Part shown: positions 1-8,291 of the stretch, in pieces | How the letters are laid out: every line of letters starts with the position of its first letter | Numbering within the stretch: the first letter of the stretch is position 1 | From: Virgisporangium ochraceum | GTDB lineage: Bacteria > Actinomycetota > Actinomycetes > Mycobacteriales > Micromonosporaceae | Reading direction: 5' to 3' | Assembly: GCF_016863655.1 (NCBI RefSeq) | Contig: NZ_BOPH01000088.1 | Coordinates: forward strand, 372,001-436,000 | DNA: 64,000 nucleotides | Notes under the pieces: model-generated | What the model was told of the DNA's origin: nothing | Database searches by the model: none | Seen by the model: the letters and a program-made list of their open reading frames with translations, nothing else | Made by a program: the position numbers and the translations under genes

Positions 1-1
1 G

Positions 2-1579
2 TTCGTCGCGTACGGGTGGTCGAGCCGGCGGTCGCAGCCGGCCGTCCGCGACCAGGTCGCGGCCGCGATCGAGGGCGCCCGGTTCGAGACCTGGGACGGG
101 CTGGTCGCCGCACAGCGCGCCTACCTCGACGACTTCTGGGACGGCGCCGACATCGAGATCGACGGCGACGCCGAGGTCCAGCAGGCGGTACGGCTGGCCA
201 TGTTCCACGTCCTGCAGGCGGGCGCGCGGGCGGAGCTGCGGCCCATCGCCGCCAAGGGACTGACCGGTCCGGGCTACGACGGGCACGTGTTCTGGGACAC
301 CGAACGGTTCGTGCACCCCGTGCTGACCTACCTGCAGCCGGCGGCCGTGGCCGAAGGCCTGCGCTGGCGCCACGCGACGCTCGACCTGGCCCGGGAGCGG
401 GCCGCGACCCTCAACTGGCGCGGCGCCGCGTTCCCGTGGCGGACGATCCGCGGACACGAGTGTTCCGGCTACTGGCCCGCCGGCACCGCGGCGGTCCACG
501 TCGGAGCCGACATCGCCGACGCGGTCACCAGGTACGTCACCGCGACCGGTGACGCGGCGTTCGAACGCGACTGCGGCCTGGAGCTGCTGGCCGAGACGGC
601 CCGGTTGTGGGTGTCGTTCGGCCACCACGACCGCGACGGCGTCTTCCACCTCGACGGCGTCACCGGTCCCGACGAGTACACGGCTGTCGCCAACGACAAC
701 GTCTACACCAACCTGATGGCCCGCCGGAACCTGGTCGCCGCGGCCGACGCGGCCGAACGTCACCCCGACCGGGCCCGGGACCTGGCCATCGGCGACGACG
801 AGATCGCGTCGTGGCGGGCCGCGGCCGCCGCCATGCACGTGCCCTACGACGAGCATCTCGGTGTGCACGAGCAGGTCCGCGACTTCACCCGGCTGCGGGA
901 GTGGGACTTCGCGTCGACCGGCCCCGACGAGTACCCGCTGCTGCTGAACTTCCCGTATCTGGACCTGTACCGCGCGCAGGTGGTCAAGCAGGCCGACCTG
1001 GTGCTCGCCATGCACTGGTGCGGTGATGCGTTCAGCACCGGGGAAAAGGCGCGCAACTTCGCCTACTACGAGGCCCGCACGGTGCGGGACTCGTCGTTGT
1101 CGGCGAGCACGCAGGCGGTGCTGGCCGCCGAGGTCGGTCACCTGGAACTGGCCCACGACTACCTCGGCGAGGCGGCGCTGACCGACCTGTACGACCTGCA
1201 CCGCAACACCCGCGACGGCATCCACGTGGCGTCGCTTGCCGGCGCCTGGCTGGCGCTGGTCGCGGGGCTCGGCGGCATGCGGGACCATACCGGCCAGCTG
1301 TCGTTCGCGCCGCGGCTGCCCGCCCGCATCCGGCGCTTGTCGTTCTCGTTGCTGTGGCACGGTCTGCGCCTGCAGGTCACCGTCGGTCCCGACGAGGCCG
1401 TCTACGCGCTGCGCACCGGCGACGGCGCCGCCACCATCGACCTGGTGCACCACGGCAAACCGTTCGTCCTGACCACCGCTGCGCCGGTGAGCCTCCCGAT
1501 CCCCCCGATGACCCCGATGACCCCGGAGCCGGTGCAGCCGCCCGGACGCGAGCCGATCCGCCGGCAGAACCTGCTGTAG
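2..1579 (+). CDS. Glycoside hydrolase family 65 phosphorylase, C-terminal part (5' truncated by window edge)
   Basis: The reading frame is already open at base 2, so the N-terminal part lies outside the window; about 525 residues remain. GH65 enzymes phosphorolyse alpha-glucosides such as maltose, trehalose or kojibiose to beta-glucose-1-phosphate. The motif GPDEY, whose Glu (codon 674-676) is the general acid in characterised members, is intact inside a conserved GVTGPDEY-NDNVYTN block. The upstream stretch with FWDTERF and RGAAFPWRT is also typical of the (alpha/alpha)6 catalytic barrel. The C-terminal beta-sandwich follows and ends in a short Pro-rich tail. Family assignment is firm; which disaccharide is used cannot be read from this fragment. 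Confidence 0.9.
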   Translation, partial: FVAYGWSSRRSQPAVRDQVAAAIEGARFETWDGLVAAQRAYLDDFWDGADIEIDGDAEVQQAVRLAMFHVLQAGARAELRPIAAKGLTGPGYDGHVFWDTERFVHPVLTYLQPAAVAEGLRWRHATLDLARERAATLNWRGAAFPWRTIRGHECSGYWPAGTAAVHVGADIADAVTRYVTATGDAAFERDCGLELLAETARLWVSFGHHDRDGVFHLDGVTGPDEYTAVANDNVYTNLMARRNLVAAADAAERHPDRARDLAIGDDEIASWRAAAAAMHVPYDEHLGVHEQVRDFTRLREWDFASTGPDEYPLLLNFPYLDLYRAQVVKQADLVLAMHWCGDAFSTGEKARNFAYYEARTVRDSSLSASTQAVLAAEVGHLELAHDYLGEAALTDLYDLHRNTRDGIHVASLAGAWLALVAGLGGMRDHTGQLSFAPRLPARIRRLSFSLLWHGLRLQVTVGPDEAVYALRTGDGAATIDLVHHGKPFVLTTAAPVSLPIPPMTPMTPEPVQPPGREPIRRQNLL

Positions 1580-1585
1580 CGCCAC

Positions 1586-1621
1586 GAGTCGTTGGACCCC
1601 ACCGGACGGGCCCTTCGGCTC
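1586..1621 (+). promoter_or_regulatory. Tandem DosR-like boxes (degenerate pair)
   Basis: Two 14-mers, GAGTCGTTGGACCC at 1586 and GGGCCCTTCGGCTC at 1608, start exactly 22 bp apart and 55 bp before the next gene. Each has one imperfect half-site. The spacing equals that of stronger pairs elsewhere in the window, which is why I list them. Confidence 0.45.
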
Positions 1622-1675
1622 GCGGCGCAGCGGCCGGCGGCGCGCAGCATCAGGGGGACGGAAGGGGTGAGCTCC

Positions 1676-2062
1676 ATGACCGGAACGATCGACCTGACCG
1701 CGGCCGATGTGGCCAAGGCACCGCAGGAGGAGAGCACGTGGGAGGTGACGGTGCCGGTGCCGACCGTCGGCGTGCGTCGGGTGACCTTCGCCGCGCCGCA
1801 CCTCCCGCACCCTGACCTGCCGCAGCCGCGCGCCGTCGCGGACGACCTGCTCGACGGGGCCGGCAGGATCGTCCATGCGTTCGGGCGGCTGGTGTCGGGT
1901 CGCGAGCGGGTCGTCTACTTCGGAGGCCTGGCGGCCCTGACGGCGATGGGCGCGGTGTCGCTGCCGGTCGCGGCCGCCATCGGCGCCGGCGTGTGGGTCG
2001 CGGTCCGCACCGGGACGCCGTCCGCCACCGGTCCCACACCCGCGGACGACGGCGAAGGGTGA
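1676..2062 (+). CDS. Small membrane protein of unknown function
   Basis: The frame opens further upstream, but ATG 1676 follows a GGAAGGGG ribosome site at good spacing, giving 128 residues. The N-terminal two thirds are soluble and Pro-rich (HLPHPDLPQPR). A hydrophobic segment near residues 83-112 (YFGGLAALTAMGAVSLPVAA) would form one or two membrane helices, followed by a short Thr/Pro tail. I do not recognise a family. A tandem DosR-like pair lies just upstream and a strong hairpin just downstream, so it looks like a monocistronic unit of the same regulon. Confidence 0.6.
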   Translation: MTGTIDLTAADVAKAPQEESTWEVTVPVPTVGVRRVTFAAPHLPHPDLPQPRAVADDLLDGAGRIVHAFGRLVSGRERVVYFGGLAALTAMGAVSLPVAAAIGAGVWVAVRTGTPSATGPTPADDGEG

Positions 2063-2072
2063 CCACGCGCGA

Positions 2073-2104
2073 GACCGACCGGTCCGGGAGCGGACCGGTC
2101 GGTC
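2073..2104. terminator. Bidirectional hairpin between convergent genes
   Basis: A perfect 14-bp stem (GACCGACCGGTCCG with its complement) closes a GGAG loop between the stop at 2062 and the converging MMPL stop at 2111. There is no T-run, as is common for GC-rich actinobacterial terminators. Confidence 0.7.
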
Positions 2105-2110
2105 GCGTGT

Positions 2111-4324
2111 TCACGACCGCGCGTCGACGGTCTCTGGGACCGGGGCCGTGGTCCCACCCGGCGGTGGGGCCGGCCGCGGCAGGAACGACAGCCAGCGCGG
2201 CAGGTACCAGCACCGGTCGCCGAGCAGCGTGAGCAGCGAGGGCAGCAGCACCGCCCGCACCACGGTCGCGTCGAGGAGGATGGCGACGCCGAGGCCCACC
2301 CCCATCTGCTTGAACACCTGCATCGAGAGGGTGGCGAGCACCGCGAACACGGCGACCATGATGACCGCGGCGCTCGTCACCACGCCGGCCGACGCCCGGA
2401 CGCCCTGCGACACCGCCTCGCGCGTGGGCGCGCCGTTGTCGTGCGCCTCGCGGATCCGCGACACGACGAAGACGTGGTAGTCCATCGACAGCCCGAACAG
2501 GATGACGAACGCGAACAGCGGCAGCCACGACTCGATCGCGCCGACGCCCTCGGTGCCGACGAGCGCGGCGCCCCAGCCGTGCTGGAACACCGCCACGATG
2601 ACGCCGAACGACGCGGCGACCGACAGCAGGTTCAGCGCGACCGACACCGCCGCGATGGTGAGTGACCTGAACGCCACCAGGATCAGCACGAACGCGAGGC
2701 CGAGGACGAACACGACGACGGGTGCGATCCCGCGCCGGAGCCGGTCGTTGAAGTCCACGGAGAAGGCCAGGTCGCCGGTGACGTAGGTCCGCGTTCCGGG
2801 CGTCGAGCCGAACGTGCGTGGGATCACGTCATCACGGAGGGCAGCGAGGGCGCGCCGGCTCGTGCTGTCGGTTCCGTTGCCGGCCAACGGCACGTCGATC
2901 TCGACGATGCCCTGCGGGGCGTGCGTGGTGACCTGGATCGGCTCGGCCACCAGCCCGGTGGCCAGGGCGGCGGCGCGGAACGCCTCGGTCGCCCGACGCA
3001 GCTCCGGTGACTGCACGTCGCCGGCCCGGACCACCACCCGCGCCGGGCTCGGACCACCGGGGAACGCCGCCGCGATGCGGTCGTACGACCGGACGATCGT
3101 GGAGTCGGCGGGCAGCTGCTTGTCCAGGCTCAGCCGCTCGGTGTGGATGCCAAGGAGCGGAACGGCCAGCACCAGGAGGAAGGCCCCGGACACCAGCGCG
3201 GACAGACCCGGGCGGGCGAGGACCCGGTCGAGGATCGCACCCCAGACGCGGCTCCCGCCCTGCGGCCGCCGCAGCCGGCCGAGGCCGGGTATCCGGCCGA
3301 ACTCGACCCGGTCGCCGAGCAGGGACAGCAGCGCGGGCAGGACGGTCACCGAGCCGACGACGGCCACGAGCACCACCATGATGGTGGCGACGGCGAAGCC
3401 GTCGAACAGCAGCATGCCGGACAGGAACATGCCGGACATGGCGATGACCACGGTCATACCGGAGACCAGCACCGACCGTCCCGAGGTCGCGGCCGCAATG
3501 CGCAGCGAGGTGGCCGCGTCGTTCCCCTTCGCCCGTTCCTCGCGCTCGCGGCGCAGGTAGAACAGGCAGTAGTCGACGCCGACGGCGAGTCCGACGAGGA
3601 GCATCACCGAACTGGTCGAGTTGTCGACGTGCATGCGGTGGCTCACCAGCGCGAGAAGCCCGTTGGCGGCGAGGAACGCGGTCATCGCCAGCCCGACGGG
3701 CAGCACGGCGGCCAGCAGCGCGCCGAACGCGACGAGCAGGATGCCCAACGCGAGCGGTACCGCCGTCCACTCGGCGCGGTGGAAGTCCGCGAGGATCGTG
3801 TCGTTGAACCACCTGTTGGCACTGGCCTCGCCGAACTGGTCGAAGGTCAGGTCCGGGTGGGCCGTCCGGGCGGCGCCGACCGCGTCGAGCACCGGCTGCA
3901 CCCGCTCGTACGCCGTATTCGAGTCACCGGTCACCGCGAACCGCACCAGCGCGCTGTGCCGGTCGCGCGAGATCAGGCCGGCGGCGTACGGCTCGCGGAG
4001 GTCGGTGACGATACCGGTGGCGCGCAGCCCCGACACCACCCCGTCGACGGCCGCGCGGAACGCCGGGTCGTCGACGGTCGCGCGGTCGCTGTGGACCAGC
4101 AGCAGCTCCCCGGCGGGCGGGGTGAGCCCGGCGTCGTCGAGGACGCGCATGGCGCGGGCCGAGTCCCCCTGCGCGTACTCGTCGACGGTCATCTGCCGCT
4201 GGCCGGCGGCGGACCCGATCACCGTCGCCACGACGACCAGCAGCAGCCAACCGACGATGGCGACGACCCGGTGCCGCACGCTCCAGCCGCCGACCGCGGC
4301 CGCGATGTTACGTCCGTCGCCCAT
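2111..4324 (-). CDS. MMPL-family RND transporter
   Basis: A 737-residue membrane exporter of the MMPL branch of the RND superfamily, which moves lipids or other envelope molecules using the proton gradient. ATG 4324 follows GGAGGTG and is preferred over upstream in-frame starts. Helix 1 is near residues 18-40, a periplasmic domain follows, then a five-helix bundle carrying VGVDYCLF (Asp251-Tyr252) and a second repeat carrying LSMDYHVF. These two Asp-Tyr pairs match the proton-relay pairs of MmpL3. It is about the size of short actinobacterial MMPLs and lacks a long cytoplasmic C-terminal tail. It is divergent from a small membrane protein, and two DosR-like boxes lie between them. The substrate is unknown. 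Confidence 0.9.
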   Translation of the reverse strand: MGDGRNIAAAVGGWSVRHRVVAIVGWLLLVVVATVIGSAAGQRQMTVDEYAQGDSARAMRVLDDAGLTPPAGELLLVHSDRATVDDPAFRAAVDGVVSGLRATGIVTDLREPYAAGLISRDRHSALVRFAVTGDSNTAYERVQPVLDAVGAARTAHPDLTFDQFGEASANRWFNDTILADFHRAEWTAVPLALGILLVAFGALLAAVLPVGLAMTAFLAANGLLALVSHRMHVDNSTSSVMLLVGLAVGVDYCLFYLRREREERAKGNDAATSLRIAAATSGRSVLVSGMTVVIAMSGMFLSGMLLFDGFAVATIMVVLVAVVGSVTVLPALLSLLGDRVEFGRIPGLGRLRRPQGGSRVWGAILDRVLARPGLSALVSGAFLLVLAVPLLGIHTERLSLDKQLPADSTIVRSYDRIAAAFPGGPSPARVVVRAGDVQSPELRRATEAFRAAALATGLVAEPIQVTTHAPQGIVEIDVPLAGNGTDSTSRRALAALRDDVIPRTFGSTPGTRTYVTGDLAFSVDFNDRLRRGIAPVVVFVLGLAFVLILVAFRSLTIAAVSVALNLLSVAASFGVIVAVFQHGWGAALVGTEGVGAIESWLPLFAFVILFGLSMDYHVFVVSRIREAHDNGAPTREAVSQGVRASAGVVTSAAVIMVAVFAVLATLSMQVFKQMGVGLGVAILLDATVVRAVLLPSLLTLLGDRCWYLPRWLSFLPRPAPPPGGTTAPVPETVDARS

Positions 4325-4402
4325 GGAACACCTCCAGCCGAGACCGCGACCGGCGTCGGTCGCCGTCCCCCGCATGCTGGCGGTCGCGGGCCGTGCCGAC
4401 AC

Positions 4403-4416
4403 GGGCCGAAAGTCCC
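4403..4416 (-). promoter_or_regulatory. DosR-like box
   Basis: GGGCCGAAAGTCCC (reverse GGGACTTTCGGCCC) matches the central part of the DosR consensus, 79 bp upstream of the MMPL start and about 100 bp upstream of the divergent small gene. Confidence 0.7.
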
Positions 4417-4449
4417 GCAACGACGTTGGCAGCAGCGGATCTCCGACCC

Positions 4450-4463
4450 GGGACCTTCGGGTC
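4450..4463 (+). promoter_or_regulatory. DosR-like box
   Basis: GGGACCTTCGGGTC has a perfect left half and a one-base deviation in the right half. It lies 54 bp before the small gene at 4518. Confidence 0.6.
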
Positions 4464-4517
4464 TGTCCGTCAGATCAGGGCCGTGGCAGGCGACGCTCCC
4501 GGCGTCGCGTGGGCGGG

Positions 4518-4685
4518 ATGGGCCCCGGTCCGGCGCTCGCCTTTCTGGTCACTTGCGCGGGCACCAGCGTCGGTGCGATCACCGGCCTGTTCCTGGTCGC
4601 CCGGCGCCGGGTCGTCGGACTCGTGGTGGGCATGCTCGCCGGCGGTGCGGTGCTGCTCGGCTGGCTCGCCCCGCTGTGGTTGTGA
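4518..4685 (+). CDS. Small two-helix membrane protein, unknown
   Basis: A 55-residue reading frame from ATG 4518 (or in-frame GTG 4509) encodes two hydrophobic stretches, LAFLVTCAGTSVGAITGLFL and VVGLVVGMLAGGAVLLGWLA, joined by a VARRR loop that would face the cytoplasm. The ribosome site is only a weak GGGCGGG. Support comes from clear helix-loop-helix composition, the DosR-like box 54 bp upstream, and the position between two genes read on the other strand. No family is recognised, and it could be a chance frame. Confidence 0.5.
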   Translation: MGPGPALAFLVTCAGTSVGAITGLFLVARRRVVGLVVGMLAGGAVLLGWLAPLWL

Positions 4686-4702
4686 CTCGTAGCGGACCGG
4701 CG

Positions 4703-5584
4703 TCACCGCAGCAGCGCGTCGAGGGTGACGAACCGGAACCCGAGCGCCGTCAGCCGGGTCATGACGGTCGGCAGCGCCTCCGCGTCCAGCGTGGAGCCGT
4801 CCTCGGGGTGCGAGCCGATGTGCATCAGGATGATCTCGCCGGGACGCGCACCCGCCACCGACCGGTCGACAACCTGCTGGACGGTGACGCCGCCCGTGGT
4901 TCCCTTCCAGCCGACCGTGTCCACGGTCCAGCGGACGGCGACGTAACCGGCGCTGTTGACCGCCGCGATGGTGCGGGCGTCGCGGTCACCGTAAGGGAAG
5001 CGGAACAGGGGCCGGGTGTCGGTTCCGCCATTGGCCGTCAGCTCCCGCTCCCCCCGGGCGATCTCGGCCCGGACCTGTCCGTCGGTGAGGCGCCGGAAGT
5101 AGGGGTGGGTCGAGGAGTGGTTGCCGAGCCGGTGTCCGGCGGCCGCGATCGAGCGCACCGCGGCCGGGTACCGCCCGGCCCAGTCTCCGGTGAGGAAGAA
5201 CGTCGCGTGGGCGCCCCGGGCCGCGAGCGCTCCGAGGATCGCCGGCAGGCCGTCGGCGTTGCCTCCGGCGTCGAAGGTCAACGCCACCACCCGGTCCGAC
5301 GTCGGAATCGCCTCGATGTCCTTACCGCGCAGGGCTGCGGGAACACCCGGCGCGCCGGGTGTCCGGCTGGGGGCGGGCGGTGCGGCCGACCGGGTCGGGG
5401 ATTGCGAGCCCGGGCCGGGCGCCGGCGCGGCGGCGGAGGACACGGAGGAGGCGACCGACGCGGTCGGTACAGGTCGTCCGGCACGGTCCGAACCGGTTCC
5501 CGCCGTGCGGGCGACGACGTACACCCCTGCGAGCACGGCCGCGATCGCGACGACAACCCCGATGATGAGCAGACGACGGCGCAC
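4703..5584 (-). CDS. Membrane-anchored polysaccharide deacetylase (NodB domain)
   Basis: A 293-residue protein read from GTG 5584, placed by a GGGAGG site seven bases upstream. Residues 5-25 form a signal anchor, then comes a Pro/Ala/Ser-rich linker to about residue 85. The NodB homology domain runs from about 95 to the end and should remove N- or O-acetyl groups from extracellular polysaccharide or peptidoglycan. Motif 1 is TFDAG (103-107), so the catalytic Asp is kept but the usual second Asp, a metal ligand, is Ala. Motif 2, HSSTH (156-160), keeps both metal-binding His residues, and RFPYGDRD matches motif 3. The NodB domain itself is certain; activity with the altered motif 1 is plausible but unproven. 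Confidence 0.88.
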   Translation of the reverse strand: MRRRLLIIGVVVAIAAVLAGVYVVARTAGTGSDRAGRPVPTASVASSVSSAAAPAPGPGSQSPTRSAAPPAPSRTPGAPGVPAALRGKDIEAIPTSDRVVALTFDAGGNADGLPAILGALAARGAHATFFLTGDWAGRYPAAVRSIAAAGHRLGNHSSTHPYFRRLTDGQVRAEIARGERELTANGGTDTRPLFRFPYGDRDARTIAAVNSAGYVAVRWTVDTVGWKGTTGGVTVQQVVDRSVAGARPGEIILMHIGSHPEDGSTLDAEALPTVMTRLTALGFRFVTLDALLR

Positions 5585-5681
5585 GGCGACCTCCCGTCCC
5601 GTGAGGCGGCACCTCCGGTACCCCGGCGATGGCGGCACGTGACCGCTACCTCCAGCGTCGCGGTGGACGAGGCGGCGGCCA

Positions 5682-5695
5682 GGGTCGAAAGGCCC
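5682..5695 (+). promoter_or_regulatory. DosR-like box
   Basis: GGGTCGAAAGGCCC lies between the divergent deacetylase (98 bp from its start) and SDR (106 bp). Confidence 0.6.
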
Positions 5696-5717
5696 GGCCA
5701 TCGGTCCCGCGCGCACC

Positions 5718-5731
5718 GGGGACTTCGGCCC
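5718..5731 (+). promoter_or_regulatory. DosR-like box, off by one in spacing
   Basis: GGGGACTTCGGCCC has both half-sites but one base less between them than the 14-bp form. It sits 70 bp before the SDR start, the position expected for control of the SDR-carotenoid operon. Confidence 0.5.
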
Positions 5732-5800
5732 TGCCGGACGGTGCGCGGTCGCACGACCATCGGAACAACCGGGGGATCGCGTCGGGAATGAGGGCTTGTC

Positions 5801-6580
5801 ATGGTACGCACATCTGTGATCACCGGCTCGGCGTCAGGCATCGGCAGGGCGACGAGGGACCTGCTGGAGAGCCGCGGCGAGCGCGTCATCGGGGTGGATC
5901 TGCGCGACGCGGACGTCGTCGCCGACCTGGCCACCGCCGAGGGTCGCGTCGCGATGGTGGAGGGCGTGGGCCGCCTCTGCGGTGGGACCGTCGACGCGGT
6001 GTTCGCGGTCGCCGGGCTCGCGCAGCCGTCGCCGGTGACCGTCGCCGTGAACTACTTCGGCGCTGTCGCCACCCTCGAAGGGCTGCGCCCGTTCCTGCTG
6101 GGTTCGGTGGCACCGCGGGCCGTGGTGGTCTCGTCGATGGCCGCCCTGCACCCGGTCGACGACCAGTTGGTCGCGGCGCTCGCGGCGGGCGACGAGATCG
6201 CGGCGCTCGCCCGCGCCGAGGTGCTGGCGAAGGATCTGGAGCACGCCGGACGGATCTACGGCTCCAGCAAGCGGGCGATCTCCCAATGGGTACGCCGCCA
6301 CGCGCCGGGCACGGCGTGGGCCGGTGCCTCGATCCCGCTCAACGTCGTCGGGCCCGGCGTCATCGCGACACCGATGACCGCTGACCTGATCGCGACCGAG
6401 GAGAAGAAGGCGGCACTGCTGGAGATCGTGCCGATGCCGCTCAACGGCGTCGCGGAGGCGGTGACCGTGGCACGCCTGCTGGCCTGGCTCGGCGGGGTCG
6501 AGAACACCCACCTGTGCGGTCAGGTCATCTACATCGACGGCGGCAGCGACGCGGTCATCCGCGGTGACTCGGTCTGGTGA
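5801..6580 (+). CDS. Short-chain dehydrogenase/reductase
   Basis: A 259-residue NAD(P)-dependent oxidoreductase of the classical SDR type. The cofactor motif TGSASGIG is at residues 8-15, an Asp in GVDLRD (33) suggests NAD(H) preference, the active-site Ser is near 111-112, and the catalytic YxxxK is Tyr153/Lys157 (YGSSK). The insert between Ser and Tyr resembles that of 3-alpha-hydroxysteroid dehydrogenase/carbonyl reductase relatives. Ten bases after its stop the sugar-isomerase-like gene starts, and the series continues into the carotenoid genes, so a lipid or terpenoid alcohol/ketone substrate is possible but inferred only from position. Confidence 0.88.
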   Translation: MVRTSVITGSASGIGRATRDLLESRGERVIGVDLRDADVVADLATAEGRVAMVEGVGRLCGGTVDAVFAVAGLAQPSPVTVAVNYFGAVATLEGLRPFLLGSVAPRAVVVSSMAALHPVDDQLVAALAAGDEIAALARAEVLAKDLEHAGRIYGSSKRAISQWVRRHAPGTAWAGASIPLNVVGPGVIATPMTADLIATEEKKAALLEIVPMPLNGVAEAVTVARLLAWLGGVENTHLCGQVIYIDGGSDAVIRGDSVW

Positions 6581-6589
6581 CGTGGACCC

Positions 6590-7840
6590 ATGTCCGGCTT
6601 CGCCTACCTTCCGGTCGCGTCCGCTCTGCACGACGGGGCATCTGTCGAGCGGCTGCTCGACGGGCTCTCGACCGCCCTGACCGCTGCCGGTGGGCGGCGC
6701 ACCGACACGCCAGCGGCCGATGCGCCCCTGGCCATTGTCGTCCTGACCGGAGGGACGGAGCGGTTCGTCCTCGACGCGGTGGCGGCGCGGCGGCAGACCG
6801 AACCGGTGGTCGTCGCGGCCCACCCGTGGCACAACTCGCTCGCGGCCGCGTTGGAGGCCGTCGCGCGGCTGCATCAGGACGGCCGCCCGGCCCGCGTCAT
6901 CTACCTGGACGGAACGGCGCATGCGGAGACGGCGCTCGCGGAGGCGGCCCACGACGTGGCGGTGGCCCGCCGGCTGCGCCGGCTGCGGATCGGGCTGGTG
7001 GGTTCGCCCTCGGACTGGCTGGTGGCCAGTGCACCGACCCCGGAGGTCGTCCGCGACGCGTGGGGACCGCGCGTCGTGCCCGTCGACATCGCGGAAGCGG
7101 TGGCGTCCTATCGCAGCGACGCTCCCGGGACGGCAGCCGCGCTGGCGGCGTCCGTGGCCGGCGGGGCGGCCGCGGTCGGGGAGTCCGGAGCGGTGGTCAC
7201 GGCCGCTGCCCGGGTGCATCCCGCGCTCGCCGACCTGGTGCGGGTCCATCGTCTCGACGCGGTCACCGTGCGCTGCTTCGACCTGCTCGGCGAACTACGG
7301 ACGAGCGGCTGCCTCGCGCTCGCCGAGCTCAACGACACCGGGATCACCGCGGGCTGCGAGGGTGACCTGCCCAGCACCATCGCGATGGTCTGGACGCGTC
7401 TGCTGCTCGACGAGGTGCCGTGGATGGCCAACCCCGCGCAGGTGAACACCGCGGATCACGAACTGGTACTCGCCCACTGCACCGTGGCCCGGTCGTTGAC
7501 CACCGGGTACCGGATCCGCTCCCATTTCGAGTCCGGCCTGGGCGCGGCGATCGACGGTACCCTGCACACGGGCCCGGTCACCCTGGTCCGCATCGGTGGC
7601 CGCCGGCTGGACCGGTGCTGGCTCGCCGAGGGTGAGTCGGTCCGACGACCCGTCCGGGAAGGGCTGTGCCGGACCCAGCTGACCGTTCGGCTGCCCGCCA
7701 CCGCCATCGACGACCTGTTGACCGCGCCGCTGGGCAACCACGTGGTGGTGGTGCGGGGCCACCACCGCACACGGCTGGAGGCCTGGCTGCGCACGATGCG
7801 GCCGTCCCCCGTCCCCGCGCAGGAGGTTGGTCATGACTGA
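6590..7840 (+). CDS. L-fucose/L-arabinose isomerase-like protein
   Basis: A 416-residue protein resembling the FucI/AraI superfamily of aldose-ketose isomerases. The N-terminal half is Rossmann-like. The C-terminal half carries the recognisable stretch ELNDTGITAGCEGDLPS followed by MVWTRLL and FESGLGAA, matching the substrate/metal-binding part of the family. True FucI is nearly 600 residues, so this is a short relative. No sugar-catabolic genes are nearby. Its stop overlaps the next gene by eight bases, which ties it to the F420-type protein and crt genes. The reaction is unknown; it might act on a sugar used to decorate a carotenoid, but that is speculation. Confidence 0.7.
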   Translation: MSGFAYLPVASALHDGASVERLLDGLSTALTAAGGRRTDTPAADAPLAIVVLTGGTERFVLDAVAARRQTEPVVVAAHPWHNSLAAALEAVARLHQDGRPARVIYLDGTAHAETALAEAAHDVAVARRLRRLRIGLVGSPSDWLVASAPTPEVVRDAWGPRVVPVDIAEAVASYRSDAPGTAAALAASVAGGAAAVGESGAVVTAAARVHPALADLVRVHRLDAVTVRCFDLLGELRTSGCLALAELNDTGITAGCEGDLPSTIAMVWTRLLLDEVPWMANPAQVNTADHELVLAHCTVARSLTTGYRIRSHFESGLGAAIDGTLHTGPVTLVRIGGRRLDRCWLAEGESVRRPVREGLCRTQLTVRLPATAIDDLLTAPLGNHVVVVRGHHRTRLEAWLRTMRPSPVPAQEVGHD

Positions 7841-8291
7841 CAGCGCGCGGCTTCCGCCGCGCTGGTTCATCCGTCTGGCGTGGTCGGTGCACCGGGCCCT
7901 GTACCGCGTCACCCGTGGCCGCGTCGGACTGTGGCGGCCACGTCCGAACGGTTGGGGCGCCCTGCGGCTGACGACGACGGGCCGGCGCACCGGCCGGCCG
8001 CGAAGCGTGATCCTGGGGTACTTCGAGGACGGCCCGAACCTGGTCTCGATGGCGATGAACGGGTGGGGTGCGGGCGAGCCGGCGTGGTGGCTCAACCTCC
8101 AGGCGAACGAGGAGGCGGAGGTCGACGTCGCGGGCACGCACCGGTGGGTACGCGGTCACGCCGCCACGGGTGCGGAACGGGAGCGGTTGTGGGCCCGGTG
8201 GCGGGAGATCGACAGGAACCTCGACGCGTTCGCCGCACGGCGACCGACCGAGACGGCCGTGGTGGTGCTGGAGCCGGGGCCCGCGGCATGA
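7833..8291 (+). CDS. Deazaflavin (F420)-dependent nitroreductase-family protein
   Basis: A 152-residue protein of the DDN/DUF385 family, split-barrel proteins that bind F420 or related flavins and include quinone reductases and fatty-acid-binding members. ATG 7833 is six bases after AGGAGG. The family-typical LTTTGRRTGRPRSVILGYFEDG and WWLNLQANEEAEVDV blocks are present. The stop overlaps the crtB start (ATGA). Family membership implies an F420-making host. A role in reducing a polyene or quinone is inferred from the operon only. Confidence 0.85.
   Translation: MTDSARLPPRWFIRLAWSVHRALYRVTRGRVGLWRPRPNGWGALRLTTTGRRTGRPRSVILGYFEDGPNLVSMAMNGWGAGEPAWWLNLQANEEAEVDVAGTHRWVRGHAATGAERERLWARWREIDRNLDAFAARRPTETAVVVLEPGPAA

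Noticed and set aside
3143..5791. 882-residue plus-strand frame across MMPL and deacetylase genes
   Set aside because: Low-complexity Gln/Arg/Gly/His composition, and it crosses two well-supported opposite-strand genes.
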